Below, in pieces: positions 26,766 through 35,860 of a stretch of DNA of 64,000 bases. The stretch spans positions 992,001-1,056,000 of the forward strand of contig CBDCOR010000012.1 of NCBI GenBank assembly GCA_965219855.1, written 5' to 3'. Position 1 is the first letter of the stretch, and every line of letters begins with the position of its first letter. The position numbers and the translations under genes were made by a program. A model generated the notes under the pieces. That model worked only from the letters and a program-made list of their open reading frames with translations. It was not told the origin of the DNA and ran no database searches. Origin of the DNA: CAUZIZ01 sp965219855 (GTDB lineage: Bacteria; Acidobacteriota; UBA6911; RPQK01; JAJDTT01).

Positions 26766-27568
26766 GCTTCCCCAGCACACTACTGAAAATCAAGAGGGGC
26801 GAGGGTTGGTTTGCTGCCGACAGGAGTTGGCAATCCGCCTCTCACAAACTCTCCGATGGAGCCTTCAAGCTCTTCGTTTACGTCTCGCTGGCTGCCGAAC
26901 GGAGCACGGGACGCTTCGTCTTTCGTCAGGGCGAGTTGGCGAAGGCTCTGAACAAGTCCCGTCGCTCGATCGGCAAGTATCTGAGAGAACTCGAAGAAAA
27001 ACAGCTCTGCCAGATCTCTCTGAGCTCCAACCAGCATGCCACTGGGACCCTTCAGATCCGAGGCGACTACTGGCCTTATGAGCGGTCTTCCGAGACGGAC
27101 GCTCTGGATTCGAATCGATCGGCTCAAAGACTGTTCGTTGAGGCCCTCGAGCAGATGCTGCTGAGCCGGCCCTGTGTCAGTTGTCGGTACTCGGCCGCGG
27201 ATCGCCAACTGGCCGTACAGTGGTTCCAGCAGGAGGTGCCGCTGGAGGATATCGAGCAAGCCATCCTCCTCGGATGCGGACGCAAGTACGTCTCTTGGCT
27301 CAATGGAGGTCAAGGACAGCCGATCGCAAGCCTCCATTACTTCAGTCCCATCCTGGAGGAGGTCGCCGTCAGCCCCCTTTCGGACGCGTATCGGGCGTTC
27401 AATCGGTGGCAAGTCCGGCGGCTAGAACAACGCTGGTCGAGGGCCCAGAAGGACTCTCAAACTTCCAAGGAGGAAACTGGTTGGGAAAAGTTTTCCCAAC
27501 CAAAACCAACAAAACCAGAGAGAGACGAGATGATGATGTCTCCCAAAATGGGGGAATTACCTTGGTGA
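26762..27568 (+). CDS. Passenger protein of IS21-type element C, winged-helix-like N-terminus
   Basis: The protein has 268 residues starting MSFPSTLLKIKRGEGWFAAD. Residues about 30-85 (SHKLSDGAFKLFVYVSLAAE … GELAKALNKSRRSIGKYLRE) look like a winged helix-turn-helix of the kind found in plasmid replication or helix-turn-helix proteins. The middle contains PCVSCRYSAADRQLAVQWFQ, and the tail is Lys/Glu/Ser-rich. It is joined to istB by a 4-base overlap and its last codons (MGELPW) lie in the terminal repeat, so it moves with the element. Neither of the other IS21 types here has it. A role in target choice, regulation or host interaction is possible, but nothing in the sequence decides this. Confidence 0.7.
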   Translation: MSFPSTLLKIKRGEGWFAADRSWQSASHKLSDGAFKLFVYVSLAAERSTGRFVFRQGELAKALNKSRRSIGKYLRELEEKQLCQISLSSNQHATGTLQIRGDYWPYERSSETDALDSNRSAQRLFVEALEQMLLSRPCVSCRYSAADRQLAVQWFQQEVPLEDIEQAILLGCGRKYVSWLNGGQGQPIASLHYFSPILEEVAVSPLSDAYRAFNRWQVRRLEQRWSRAQKDSQTSKEETGWEKFSQPKPTKPERDEMMMSPKMGELPW

Positions 27569-27607
27569 CGGGGTGGGGGATATACCTTGGTGATTGACAC
27601 TCACCTC

Positions 27608-28188
27608 ACTACGGTCTCGAAAGCTGCCACCGTTACCAGCTCCTCGAAGACGGAGCCCTCGAGATGACCTTCGAATGCATTCCCCGGCAGGAATCCTTCG
27701 CCAACGGTTTCGTGGGGTTGTTCTGGGCCAGCTACATCCACCAGCCGGAGTCCCTCGACATCCACTTCAACGGGCACCCCACCGGCCAGAAGCAGGATCT
27801 CGGCTGGATTCGCGGCGTCACACCCCGGCACGGTGTTCTCTCCACGCACCTGGCGAGCGACGATGATCGCAACTTTCCACACCACCCCGATTTTCCTCTG
27901 ACGCTGGTGTTCAATCGTTCGAACGACCGCTACGCTGACCCCTGGTACTTCGGCGTCAGCCACGGCATGGCGCTGGTCCTGATGTTCCGGCCTCAGGACC
28001 GGATTCGCCTCTCGCAGTCCCCTTCGGGTGCGGGTGAGGGAAACCCTGCCTGGGATTTCCAGTTTTTCGTGTCCGATTACAGAGTGAACCAGCGTTACCA
28101 GATGATCATGCGGGCCATGTACGTTCCGTACGAATCCCCCGAACAGATCGAGCGAGCCACGGCGGGACACCGAGCTGCCTTGGATTGA
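27608..28188 (+). pseudogene. C-terminal fragment of a hypothetical secreted protein, cut by IS21-type element C
   Basis: The frame is open from the IS boundary and reads HYGLESCHRYQLLEDGALEM then GFVGLFWASYIHQPESLDIH and WDFQFFVSDYRVNQRYQM. It ends at 28188. The sequence is protein-like with many aromatic strand residues, but I do not recognise the family. The 5' part is missing; the flank left of the IS does not continue this frame (TGA about 35 bases upstream). Confidence 0.45.
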
Positions 28189-28209
28189 GGCGATGGGCCT
28201 CGGAGAGCC

Positions 28210-28330
28210 ATGATACAAAGGACGGATCCCAGAGAGGATACTGGCTTGAAACAACCCAACTTCCTGATCTTCATCACCGACCAGTGGCATCCCAGATGTT
28301 TCAGTTACGCCGGGCATCCTGTGGTGCGGA
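28210..28330 (+). pseudogene. Sulfatase, N-terminal fragment (plus strand)
   Basis: The frame shows the start of a sulfatase: LKQPNFLIFITDQWHPRCFS then YAGHPVVRTP. The metal-binding Asp of the TDQ segment is present. After VVRTP(H) the sequence no longer matches the family, and it runs into a second sulfatase fragment on the other strand. A TTG at 28246 with GAGAGGA upstream is the likely original start. Confidence 0.65.
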
Positions 28331-28788
28331 CTCCACACAGTTGTTGGTGGGAAGATATGCTGGCAGATGTCCGAGATGCCATTTCCCTACGCAAGCAGTG
28401 GCGTAACCCTGGTCCCGTAAAACACCTCCGCCAGGGTGATCTCCGATTCGGGAATTCCTCCGGGCGAATCGGGAAACAGGACGCGGCGCTTCGGACTCAT
28501 CATCCCACTGCGCACCGGCAAACGTCCGGTGAGGAGTGCGGCGCGACTGGGCGTGCAAACGCTGGCTGCCGCGTAGAAGTTGGTCCACTTCTGGCCTTCC
28601 TCAGCCATGCGGTCCAGATTCGGAGTGTGGATGGTGGGATGTCCGAAGCTCCCCAGGTCTCCGTAGCCCAGGTCATCGCAGAAGATGATGATCAGGTTGG
28701 GCTGGATCGGTTCGGATGATGGCTGGCAAGCGAAAGTCGGGACCGCGAAAACCAGGATGGAGATTCGAGCAAAGCGAGAGAGATTCAT
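28325..28788 (-). pseudogene. Arylsulfatase, N-terminal fragment with a frameshift (minus strand)
   Basis: The fragment begins with a signal peptide (MNLSRFARISILVFAVPTFA) and a strong AGGAGG ribosome site. Metal-binding NLIIIFCDDLGYGDLG and the sulfatase signature CTPSRAALLTGRLP follow; Cys is the residue normally turned into formylglycine. The frame shifts near 28425, within TTTT, between LAEV and LRDQGYATACVGKWHLG. It then breaks off at the junction with the opposing sulfatase fragment. About 150 of about 480 residues remain. Confidence 0.8.
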
Positions 28789-28851
28789 GCTTCCTCCTAC
28801 GGGAGATCGTCGGAAATTGATCCTGGGCCGAAATCGTCGTATCTTTGCCGT

Positions 28852-31269
28852 GTGAGCCGATGGTATCAAACGGCAAGCTTTGCAGCACTGCTGCTCTGCG
28901 CGAGGCTCGATGCAGATCCGCAGTTCAAACCCAGCGACATCCACCTTCAGTCGCCCGGCGCATCCCAGCGCTTTCTTGTTACCGGAGCTGTCGATTGTGT
29001 GGTTTCAAGCGATGATTCGGCCATCGTCGCCGTCGAACCAGGCCGTCTGATCGGCATGCGTCCCGGCGCGGCGACGGTGCGCGCAACTTGTGAGGGGCAG
29101 TCTGCCGAGATGCGCGTCTGGGTGGCCGCAGGCGGCTCAGAAGTCGAGATCAGCTTCGAGCGCGATTCGGTCTCGATTTTCACCACGAAGGGCTGCAACG
29201 GCTCGGCGTGCCACGGCTCACCGGTTGGGCAGAACGGCTTCAGGCTGTCGTTGTACGGTTCCGACGCAGCCGCTGATTACGAGATGGTCGTCCACAAGCA
29301 CGACGGACGCCGGGTGTCGCTCGAGACACCACGGGATTCGCTGCTGCTGGCAAAGCCTTCCTTCAAGGTTGCGCACGGAGGCGGTCACTTGATGACCGAG
29401 GAGTCCGACGAATACCGCACGATCCTCAATTGGCTGCAGCAAGGTGCGGAGTTCGGCGCGGTCGGGACTCGCCTGCAGAAGCTTGAGATCCATCCCGGCG
29501 AACCGGTATTGGTAGGCACCGGCGTTTCCCAGCCGATCGTCGTGATCGGCCGACTCTCCGATGGTACTACCCGCGACATGACGGACGAGGTGCGATACGC
29601 AGTCGACGATATCGGCGTTGTTTCGAGCGTCGAGGGCGGCCTCGTCGTCTCCAAGGGCCGCGGACTGACGACCGTGATGGCGCGTGCCATGGGCAAGGTC
29701 GCCACCGCCCAATTCGTCGTGATCGACGAAGCGGCGGACGAAGTCTACCGTCAACCCGAGCCCAGCAATTTCATAGACGCGCATGTTTTCCGCAAACTGC
29801 GGGAGGTCAACATCGAGCCCTTCGGCTTGACGGATGACCGCGCCTTCGTCCGGCGAGTTTTTCTGGATGCCGTCGGCATGCTTCCCGATGCCGGTGAAAC
29901 CGAGAGTTTTGTCGCCAGCTCCAACCCCGACAAGCGCAAGGCGCTCATCGATGACCTGCTCGATCGGGAAGAATATTCGACGCACTGGCTGGTTCGGTTC
30001 GAAGACTGGTTTCGCAACTCACAGTATTATTCGCAGGGCCGTACGAACGGCTCCTATAAGCGTTGGCTGCACGATCTGGTTCGTGAGGACCGGCCCTACG
30101 ATGAGGCAGTGCGCGAGATGCTCACCGCCGTCGGTGATGCCACCATACGCCCGGCGGGCAATTTCTGGCATCCCGCCATCGACTTCATGCTCAAGAAGTT
30201 CGAGATCGAGAAGGCCGTTCCGACGGTGACAAGACTCTTCCTGGGCAAGCGTATCGAATGTGCCCAATGCCACAACCATCCGTTAGAGAACCTCACTCAA
30301 GACGACTTCTACGGCATGGCGGCGTTCCTGGCGCGCACCAAGGTCAAGCACGGTTACGGGCAATATCGCCGCACCTGGTACAACGAGCGGCGAGGCGAGG
30401 TGATCCATCCGCTTACCCAAGAGACGGTTGCCCCGAAATTCCTGGGTGGCAAGCGGCCCGAGATTCCGGAGGGAGCGGACCGCCGCACAGTACTCGCCGA
30501 CTGGATCACACGCGATCAGCAATTGCAATTCGCCCGCGCCACCGTGAACCGTGTCTGGCACGAATACTTCGGGCGCGGCTTGGTCGAACCGTTCGACGAT
30601 TTCCGTTCGACCAATCGGGCAACGCATCCCGAATTGCTTGATGATCTGGCGCGGTCGTTCGTCGACGCGGGTTTCCGATTCAAGCCGGTTCACCGGCTGA
30701 TTCTCAATTCGAAGACCTATCAGATGAGGGCGCACGCAGAAGATCGACCAGGCGGGAAAGATCCTCTGGAGGACATGCTTTTCGCGCGCTATGTCCCTCA
30801 AAAGCTCCCCGCGGAGGTCCTTTTGGACGCCATCTCGCAGGTCACGGGTGTCGTGGAGGAGTTCGAAAACTACCCCAGGGGTACGTCTCCCAAAGAGCTG
30901 ATCGCGAGCATCGGGACGCCGTATTTTCTGACGACCTTCGGCCATCCCCGGCGCGACATCATGGAGGCGCGCCCGAACCAGCCGTCGTTGAACCAGGCCT
31001 TGCATCTGATGAATGGCGACGTGCTGCGTGAGAAGCTTCGTGCAGACGAGAACGTCTTGTCGGGCTTCCTCGAGCGCGGTCTGGACGACCGTGCGATTGT
31101 CGACCGCCTCTACCTGCGGGCGTTCTTGCGGCGGCCCGATCTCGACAAGCGCACTGCCATCGATGAGTACCTGGCCGCCGAAACTCATGCTGGGCGTGAC
31201 CGGCGCCGCTCGCTCGAAGATGTCTTGTGGGCTATCCTCAATGCCAAGGAGTTTCAGATTAACCATTGA
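28852..31269 (+). CDS. DUF1549/DUF1553 protein with cytochrome-type CxxCH motif
   Basis: The protein has 805 residues with a signal peptide (TASFAALLLCARLDA). Residues about 20-110 and 210-300 look like Ig-like (BIG2-type) domains. Between them is KGCNGSACHGSPVGQNGFRL, the modified heme-like motif of the PSCyt1-type segment. DUF1549 follows (NFIDAHVFRKLREVNIEPFG … RRVFLDAVGMLPD), with ECAQCHNHPLENLTQDDFYG giving a CxxCH. DUF1553 forms the C-terminus (FARATVNRVWHEYFGRGLVE … LNAKEFQINH). These proteins are predicted to be exported and of unknown biochemistry. The start is a GTG, 63 bases from the divergent sulfatase start. It is followed after 12 bases by the DUF1501 gene, its usual partner. 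Confidence 0.9.
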   Translation: MSRWYQTASFAALLLCARLDADPQFKPSDIHLQSPGASQRFLVTGAVDCVVSSDDSAIVAVEPGRLIGMRPGAATVRATCEGQSAEMRVWVAAGGSEVEISFERDSVSIFTTKGCNGSACHGSPVGQNGFRLSLYGSDAAADYEMVVHKHDGRRVSLETPRDSLLLAKPSFKVAHGGGHLMTEESDEYRTILNWLQQGAEFGAVGTRLQKLEIHPGEPVLVGTGVSQPIVVIGRLSDGTTRDMTDEVRYAVDDIGVVSSVEGGLVVSKGRGLTTVMARAMGKVATAQFVVIDEAADEVYRQPEPSNFIDAHVFRKLREVNIEPFGLTDDRAFVRRVFLDAVGMLPDAGETESFVASSNPDKRKALIDDLLDREEYSTHWLVRFEDWFRNSQYYSQGRTNGSYKRWLHDLVREDRPYDEAVREMLTAVGDATIRPAGNFWHPAIDFMLKKFEIEKAVPTVTRLFLGKRIECAQCHNHPLENLTQDDFYGMAAFLARTKVKHGYGQYRRTWYNERRGEVIHPLTQETVAPKFLGGKRPEIPEGADRRTVLADWITRDQQLQFARATVNRVWHEYFGRGLVEPFDDFRSTNRATHPELLDDLARSFVDAGFRFKPVHRLILNSKTYQMRAHAEDRPGGKDPLEDMLFARYVPQKLPAEVLLDAISQVTGVVEEFENYPRGTSPKELIASIGTPYFLTTFGHPRRDIMEARPNQPSLNQALHLMNGDVLREKLRADENVLSGFLERGLDDRAIVDRLYLRAFLRRPDLDKRTAIDEYLAAETHAGRDRRRSLEDVLWAILNAKEFQINH

Positions 31270-31281
31270 CGAGGGTTTCCG

Positions 31282-32550
31282 ATGTTGCTATCCGAGATGC
31301 GAACGCGCTACAGCCGCCGGGATGTACTGCGTCTGGGGGGTATTGCTTTCGGGGGCATTTCGCTCGAACGAATGTTACGAGCTTCGGCAGGCCGTGACGT
31401 TTCGTGTCTGATCTTCTTCCAGCAAGGCGGGCTCTGCCAACACGACTCGTTCGACCCCAAGCCTGAAGCCCCCAGTGAAATCCGGGGGAGCTTTGGTAGG
31501 ATTCCGACCTCCCGGCCGGGTGTGTATTTCAGCGAACTGTTGCCCCGTTTGGCCAAGGGTTTCGACAGATTTTCCGTTATCCGCTCGATGTATTCGCAGG
31601 AGGCCATTCACGAAAAGGCCAAGCAATACGTGTTTTCGGGGCAGCGGCCCAACAACGCTTTCAAACATCCCGTCTATGGTTCTGTCGTTGCCAGGGAGAT
31701 GGGAGCAAAAAACGGGTTGCCTCCGTTCGTCGTGATCCCCAAGAAGGATATTTGTGCCGAGGCGGGTCTTCTGGGCTCGGCCTACGACCCGTTTGTCACC
31801 GGCGATCCCGCCAAAGACAACTTTTCCGTTCAGGACCTGACCTTGCCGACCGGGCTGGGGCTCGAAGAGGCGCAGGGCCGAGCCCGCCTGCTGTCGGCGC
31901 TCGACGCGAAGTTCGAGGCGATGGAAAAGTCCGGCCTCGTCGAGGGCATGGAGCATTTCTATCGGAAGGCGCTCGATCTGGTAAGTTCACCTCTGGCCAA
32001 GAAGGCGTTCGACATCGGCACCGAACCGGACAAGTTGCGCGACGCCTACGGACGCACCACCGCCGGACAGGGCGCCCTGTTGGCGCGCCGCTTGATCGAA
32101 TCCGGCGTTCGTCTCGTGACCATCTTTCACGGTGGCTACGACACCCACGCCGACAACGAGAAGACGAACAAGAAGCTCTATCCGGAGTTCGACCAGGCTT
32201 TCGCGACCTTGCTCGATGACATGGGGCAACGCGGCCTGCTCGAAGATACGCTGGTGTTGGCGATCAGCGAGTTCGGCAGAACGCCGAAGATCAATCACTC
32301 CGCCGGACGCGATCACTGGCCCGGAGTATTCTCGATCGCCGCCGCCGGAGCTGGCGTTTCCGGCGGTCAAGTGATTGGCGCTTCGGACATGCAGGGAGCC
32401 GAACCCCGGGATCGTCCCATATCGGTCGAAGACCTGGGCGCCACCGTCTACAAGAAGCTCGGCATCGATTACACGCACGAGTACCTCACCCACGGACGCC
32501 CGGTGAAGATCAACGACGGTGGAGAACCGATCCGTGAGTTGTTCGCGTAG
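31282..32550 (+). CDS. DUF1501 domain protein (Tat-type signal)
   Basis: The protein has 422 residues. The N-terminus YSRRDVLRLGGIAFGGISLE is a twin-arginine type export signal. The DUF1501 body (alkaline-phosphatase/sulfatase-like fold in this family) shows LIFFQQGGLCQHDSFDPKPE, GYDTHADN, and ISEFGRTPKINHSAGRDHWP near the C-terminus, which carry the expected metal-type residues. It pairs with DUF1553 in an operon, as in many Acidobacteriota and Planctomycetota. It is intact. The next gene starts inside its 3' end. Confidence 0.9.
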   Translation: MLLSEMRTRYSRRDVLRLGGIAFGGISLERMLRASAGRDVSCLIFFQQGGLCQHDSFDPKPEAPSEIRGSFGRIPTSRPGVYFSELLPRLAKGFDRFSVIRSMYSQEAIHEKAKQYVFSGQRPNNAFKHPVYGSVVAREMGAKNGLPPFVVIPKKDICAEAGLLGSAYDPFVTGDPAKDNFSVQDLTLPTGLGLEEAQGRARLLSALDAKFEAMEKSGLVEGMEHFYRKALDLVSSPLAKKAFDIGTEPDKLRDAYGRTTAGQGALLARRLIESGVRLVTIFHGGYDTHADNEKTNKKLYPEFDQAFATLLDDMGQRGLLEDTLVLAISEFGRTPKINHSAGRDHWPGVFSIAAAGAGVSGGQVIGASDMQGAEPRDRPISVEDLGATVYKKLGIDYTHEYLTHGRPVKINDGGEPIRELFA

Positions 32551-34394
32551 CCTTCTCTGCACGGGCCTGTTCTTCTCGCTGGGTTTTGCCGCCGAGAATC
32601 CCGATGACCCCTGGGTGGATCGCTTCGAGCCGTTCGGCGGTCAGGTCGGTGAGACCGTCCATGTCAGTCTGCTAGGCAAGAACCTGGATCTGCCGCGAAC
32701 GGTTGAATTTGACTCACCCCACCTCCGTTGGGAGCCCCTCGAAGCCAGCTCGGATGCCGAGATCTCGGGTCGCATCTTCATCGGCGAGAAAGCCCCGCTG
32801 GGGCCGCACATCGCAACCTTGATCACGGTACGGGGGCGCTCCAATTCACGCCTGTTCTATGTCGATGGATTCGAGTCGACGTCGGAGATCGAGCCGAACG
32901 ACCTGATCCATCAGGCTCAGGAACTCGTCCTCAAGCCGCAGACCGTTCAGGGCATGATGCTCGAAGTTGCGGACATCGACTACTTTGCATTCGAAGCGCG
33001 GGCCGGCGAACGCTGGACCTTCGAGGTGCGCTCACTCGAGTACGGCGGCTTTCTCGAAAACGATCTGACGCTGCTGGATTCCGCGGGGGAACGAGTCGCC
33101 TTCAACGACGATCGCGACGACTACCTGGAGACTCCGTTTCTGGAACACAGATTCGCTGGTAGCGGCCGCTTCTACCTCATCAATACCGTGGGCCCCAGCG
33201 CGTCGACTGTGATCGCAACTGTGGGTATATGCTGCGGGTCTCACGCCTGCCTGTGGTGGATGCCGCATTGCCGTTGGGTGGGCGCATCGGAACGACTGTC
33301 GAAGTGTCGCTTCGGGGCCGGTCGTTAAGCACGATCGAGCAGGTCTATTTGACGCCGGTCCGAGATGCCGAGTACTACCGGATGACGTTTCCCTACACCT
33401 ATCCATTGCGCGTTGACGATGACTCCGATTCGCGCATCGATGCGGAGATTGTGCGTCAGGGCGAGACAGAATTGGGGATTCGGTTCGAGATTCCTCTGGA
33501 CGCTCGACAAGGCCTATGGCGTATTTGGACGCGTGGACCTCACGGCGTCGATGACCGCATCAGTTTCGAGATCGCCGATCGGCCCGAAGCCGCTTCAACC
33601 GATGTGAGGTTCGACGGGGAGGCGGTCAGTCTGAACGGGTCCCTGATGTAGAAGGAGAGGAAGACTCCTTCCTGTTGGCCGTCCCTGCCTGCCGGCCGAT
33701 GATGGTTACCTCCCTGGCGGCTCAAATGGGGCTGCCCTATCTGGATACCGTACTCGAACTGTTCGATATCGACGGAAACCTGGTGGCCGAGCATGATGAT
33801 CTGATGAGCGGTCAAGGCACTGTGATCGGCAACCCGGATTCGCTGCTGCACTACATTCCTGGGCGCGCAGGCCGCTACAGGCTTGTGGTCCGCGACCGTA
33901 TCGGCCGCGGCGGGCCGTCTTTCGTTTATCGCTTGCGGGTAGAGGAGCGATTGCCGGGCTTCTCCTTGCTGAGCGACCCGGAGAACCTCAACTTGCGAGC
34001 GGGAGCGGTCGGACGCGTCGGCGTCTTGCTGATCCGAGAGCCGGGATTTGACGAGGCGGTCGAGATCTGGGCCGAGGACTTGCCGGGGGGAATCACGGCT
34101 GCTCGAGGCAGGTTCCGGGCCGATCAGTTCTTCGGGCCCTCTGGAGATGGCGACAACATCATCATCCCAGAGGTGTTCCTGAATGTTACTGTCGACGAGG
34201 AGGTGGCTGCGGGGGATTATCCGATTCGCGTCCTGGGGCGCGCCGCGGGCCGGCAAGAGACGGTTGAAGCGATCTCGACGCTGTGGATCGGAGCCCCCGC
34301 AAAGCGCAACGATATCCGGCGTCCGCTGCCCAGCATCCTGCTTACGGTCTTGGCGTCGTCCGGCGATCCCGTCCCCGGAGTTGACCTAGAATAA
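32534..34394 (+). pseudogene. PPC-domain (pre-peptidase C-terminal) secreted protein, broken by two frameshifts
   Basis: Three frames join into one protein of about 620 residues. Part 1 (to about 33200) has a signal peptide (LLCTGLFFSLGFAAEN) and a PPC-type domain (EIEPNDLIHQAQEL, DIDYFAFEARAGERWTFEV). Part 2 (about 33205-33645) starts with CDRNCGYMLRVSRLPV. Part 3 (about 33645-34394) holds EEDSFLLAVPAC, a second PPC-type stretch (AGRYRLVVRDRIGRGG) and an Ig-like end. Shifts lie near 33200 and at 33645-33651, where a TAG ends part 2. It starts with a GTG inside the end of the DUF1501 gene, so it was the third gene of that operon. Confidence 0.75.
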
Positions 34395-34399
34395 AGTCG

Positions 34400-34589
34400 G
34401 AGAATCACTGTCACTATTCAAGTTTCTCCCTTGTCAGGCCCCCAGAGATGCTGGCCCCATTCAAGAAAGAAACTTTGTGTCCGGGTTTGGCGGCGGTCTC
34501 CAGGCCGCCGTCCGAGGCAAAGGCTCGAATCAAGAAGACTTCGGCCTGGAGGCCAAAGCTACGTCCGCCCAATCAAGTTTCAGGTTAGC
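34400..34589. repeat. Dispersed repeat units before IS1634 copy 3
   Basis: This stretch contains the AAGTTTC…GAAACTT unit (about 34418-34474) and the GGCCTCCAGG/CCTGGAGGCC hairpin unit (about 34482-34563). An AAGTTTCAGGTTAG start at 34575 is cut at 34589 by the IS1634 left end. No gene is seen. Confidence 0.75.
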
Positions 34590-35704
34590 CCGAAGTTACC
34601 CTGAAAACTAGCTGAAAAACAACCTGTAAGCCATTGTGGATCATCAGGTAAGGGTCTTTTTGTGTTCGATAATCTGTACCCATGTAATAGTTGGTTTAGT
34701 GTCCTTTATTGTCGGTAGTATGTGATATTATAGTGCCCATGTACATCGAATCCGTTCCCAACCGCAACTCGCCCCCGGCCATTCTCCTGCGCGAGTCCTA
34801 CCGGCAAGCCGGCAAGGTGCGCAAGCGCACTCTGGCTAACCTCAGCAAGTGGCCCGCGGAGATCGTCGAAGGCCTGCGCAGCCTCTTGAAGGGAGGCTCC
34901 GTCATCTCCGACTTGAGCCAAGCCTTCCAGGTCCAGCGCACTCGCCCCCATGGTCATGTGGCGGCCGTCTTGGGTACCCTGCGCCGCCTCGGTTTGGAGC
35001 GCTTACTGGCCACTCGCAACAGCCTGCAGCGCCGCCTGGTAGTGGCCCTGATCGTGGCGCGCATCCTGGAGCCCCGCTCCAAGCTGGCCACCGCACGCGG
35101 ATGGGATCCCCAGACCCTGTCCAGCAGCTTGGGCGAGCTCTATGGAGGCCGCGACGGCCGATGATCTGTACGGCGCCTTGGACTGGCTGCTCGTTCGACA
35201 ACCAAAGATTGAAAACCAGCTGGCGGCTCAGCGCCTGCAGGACGGTTGCCTCGTGATCTACGACGTCACCTCGACCTACTTCGAAGGGAGGAGTTGCCCG
35301 TTGGCCCAGCGGGGGTATTCCCGAGACGGCAAAGGGGATACGCTGCAGATCGTCTTCGGCCTGCTGTGCGAAAGGCTGCCCCGTCGCGGTCGAGGTCTTC
35401 GAAGGCAACCGAGCGGACCCCACAACAGTGACCAGCCAAATCCAAAAACTGCGCCAACGCTTCGGGTTGCGCTCGGTGGTGGTGGTCGCCGATCGAGGAA
35501 TGCTGACGGAAGCCCGCATTCGGGAGGAGCTCAAGCCGCTGCCCGGCATGGGCTGGATCACGGCCCTGCGAGGCCCTCAGATCCGCAAACTGTTTCAATC
35601 CGGTCCGCTGCAGCTGTCCCTGTTTGATCAACGCGACCTGGCCGAGATCCAGAGCCCGGACTACCCCGGGGAACGGCTCATTGTCTGCCGTAATCCCCTC
35701 TTAG
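34590..35704 (+). mobile_element. IS1634-type insertion sequence, copy 3, 3' truncated
   Basis: The left end starts CCGAAGTTACCCTGAAAAC at 34590. Homology stops at 35704 in the middle of the transposase (…AATCCCCTCTTA), exactly where the ISAzo13 terminal repeat GGAGTCGTAAATAA begins. This suggests that ISAzo13 inserted into this IS1634 copy and that the distal parts were later lost. Confidence 0.9.
34739..35704 (+). pseudogene. IS1634 transposase remnant with two frame-changing deletions
   Basis: The start MYIESVPNRN is intact. A net 5-base loss near 35141 (CTCTTACAGGTGG became CTCTATGG) and the same 5-base loss as copy 1 near 35369 break the frame twice. The 3' third is missing. The readable pieces are 34739-35164, 35142-35370 and 35428-35704. 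It is inactive. Confidence 0.88.
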
Positions 35705-35860
35705 GAGTCGTAAATAAATAAAGGTATCATGTTATGATTCGGCGGAGTTCGGTTCTATTACATAATTCCATTCGCCATGGAACGGGTTGGGCCGCATCTG
35801 GATTCGCTTCATTTCTTCATTGGAGACTTTGCGTCCAGTGGGATACTTGCGGCGATCTAG
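35705..35860. mobile_element. ISAzo13 fragment (left end and transposase 3' end)
   Basis: About 155 bases match 19166-19320: terminal repeat, stop codon region and the coding end of the transposase on the minus strand (…GEWNYVIEPN). Homology ends at GGCGATCTAG, where the IS1380-type element starts. Confidence 0.85.

Larger units (their letters stand above)
24266..27599 (+). mobile_element. IS21-type element C with a third (passenger) gene
   Basis: The element is 3334 bp. The ends read TGTCGGTCACCATGGTATAT at the left and, inverted, TGTCAATCACCAAGGTATAT at the right. Flanks show an imperfect 8-bp duplication, CTCACCAC versus CTCACCTC. It encodes istA, istB and a third open gene, all on the plus strand and each joined to the next by a 4-base ATGA overlap. 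The third gene runs into the right terminal repeat, so it belongs to the element. Confidence 0.9.
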
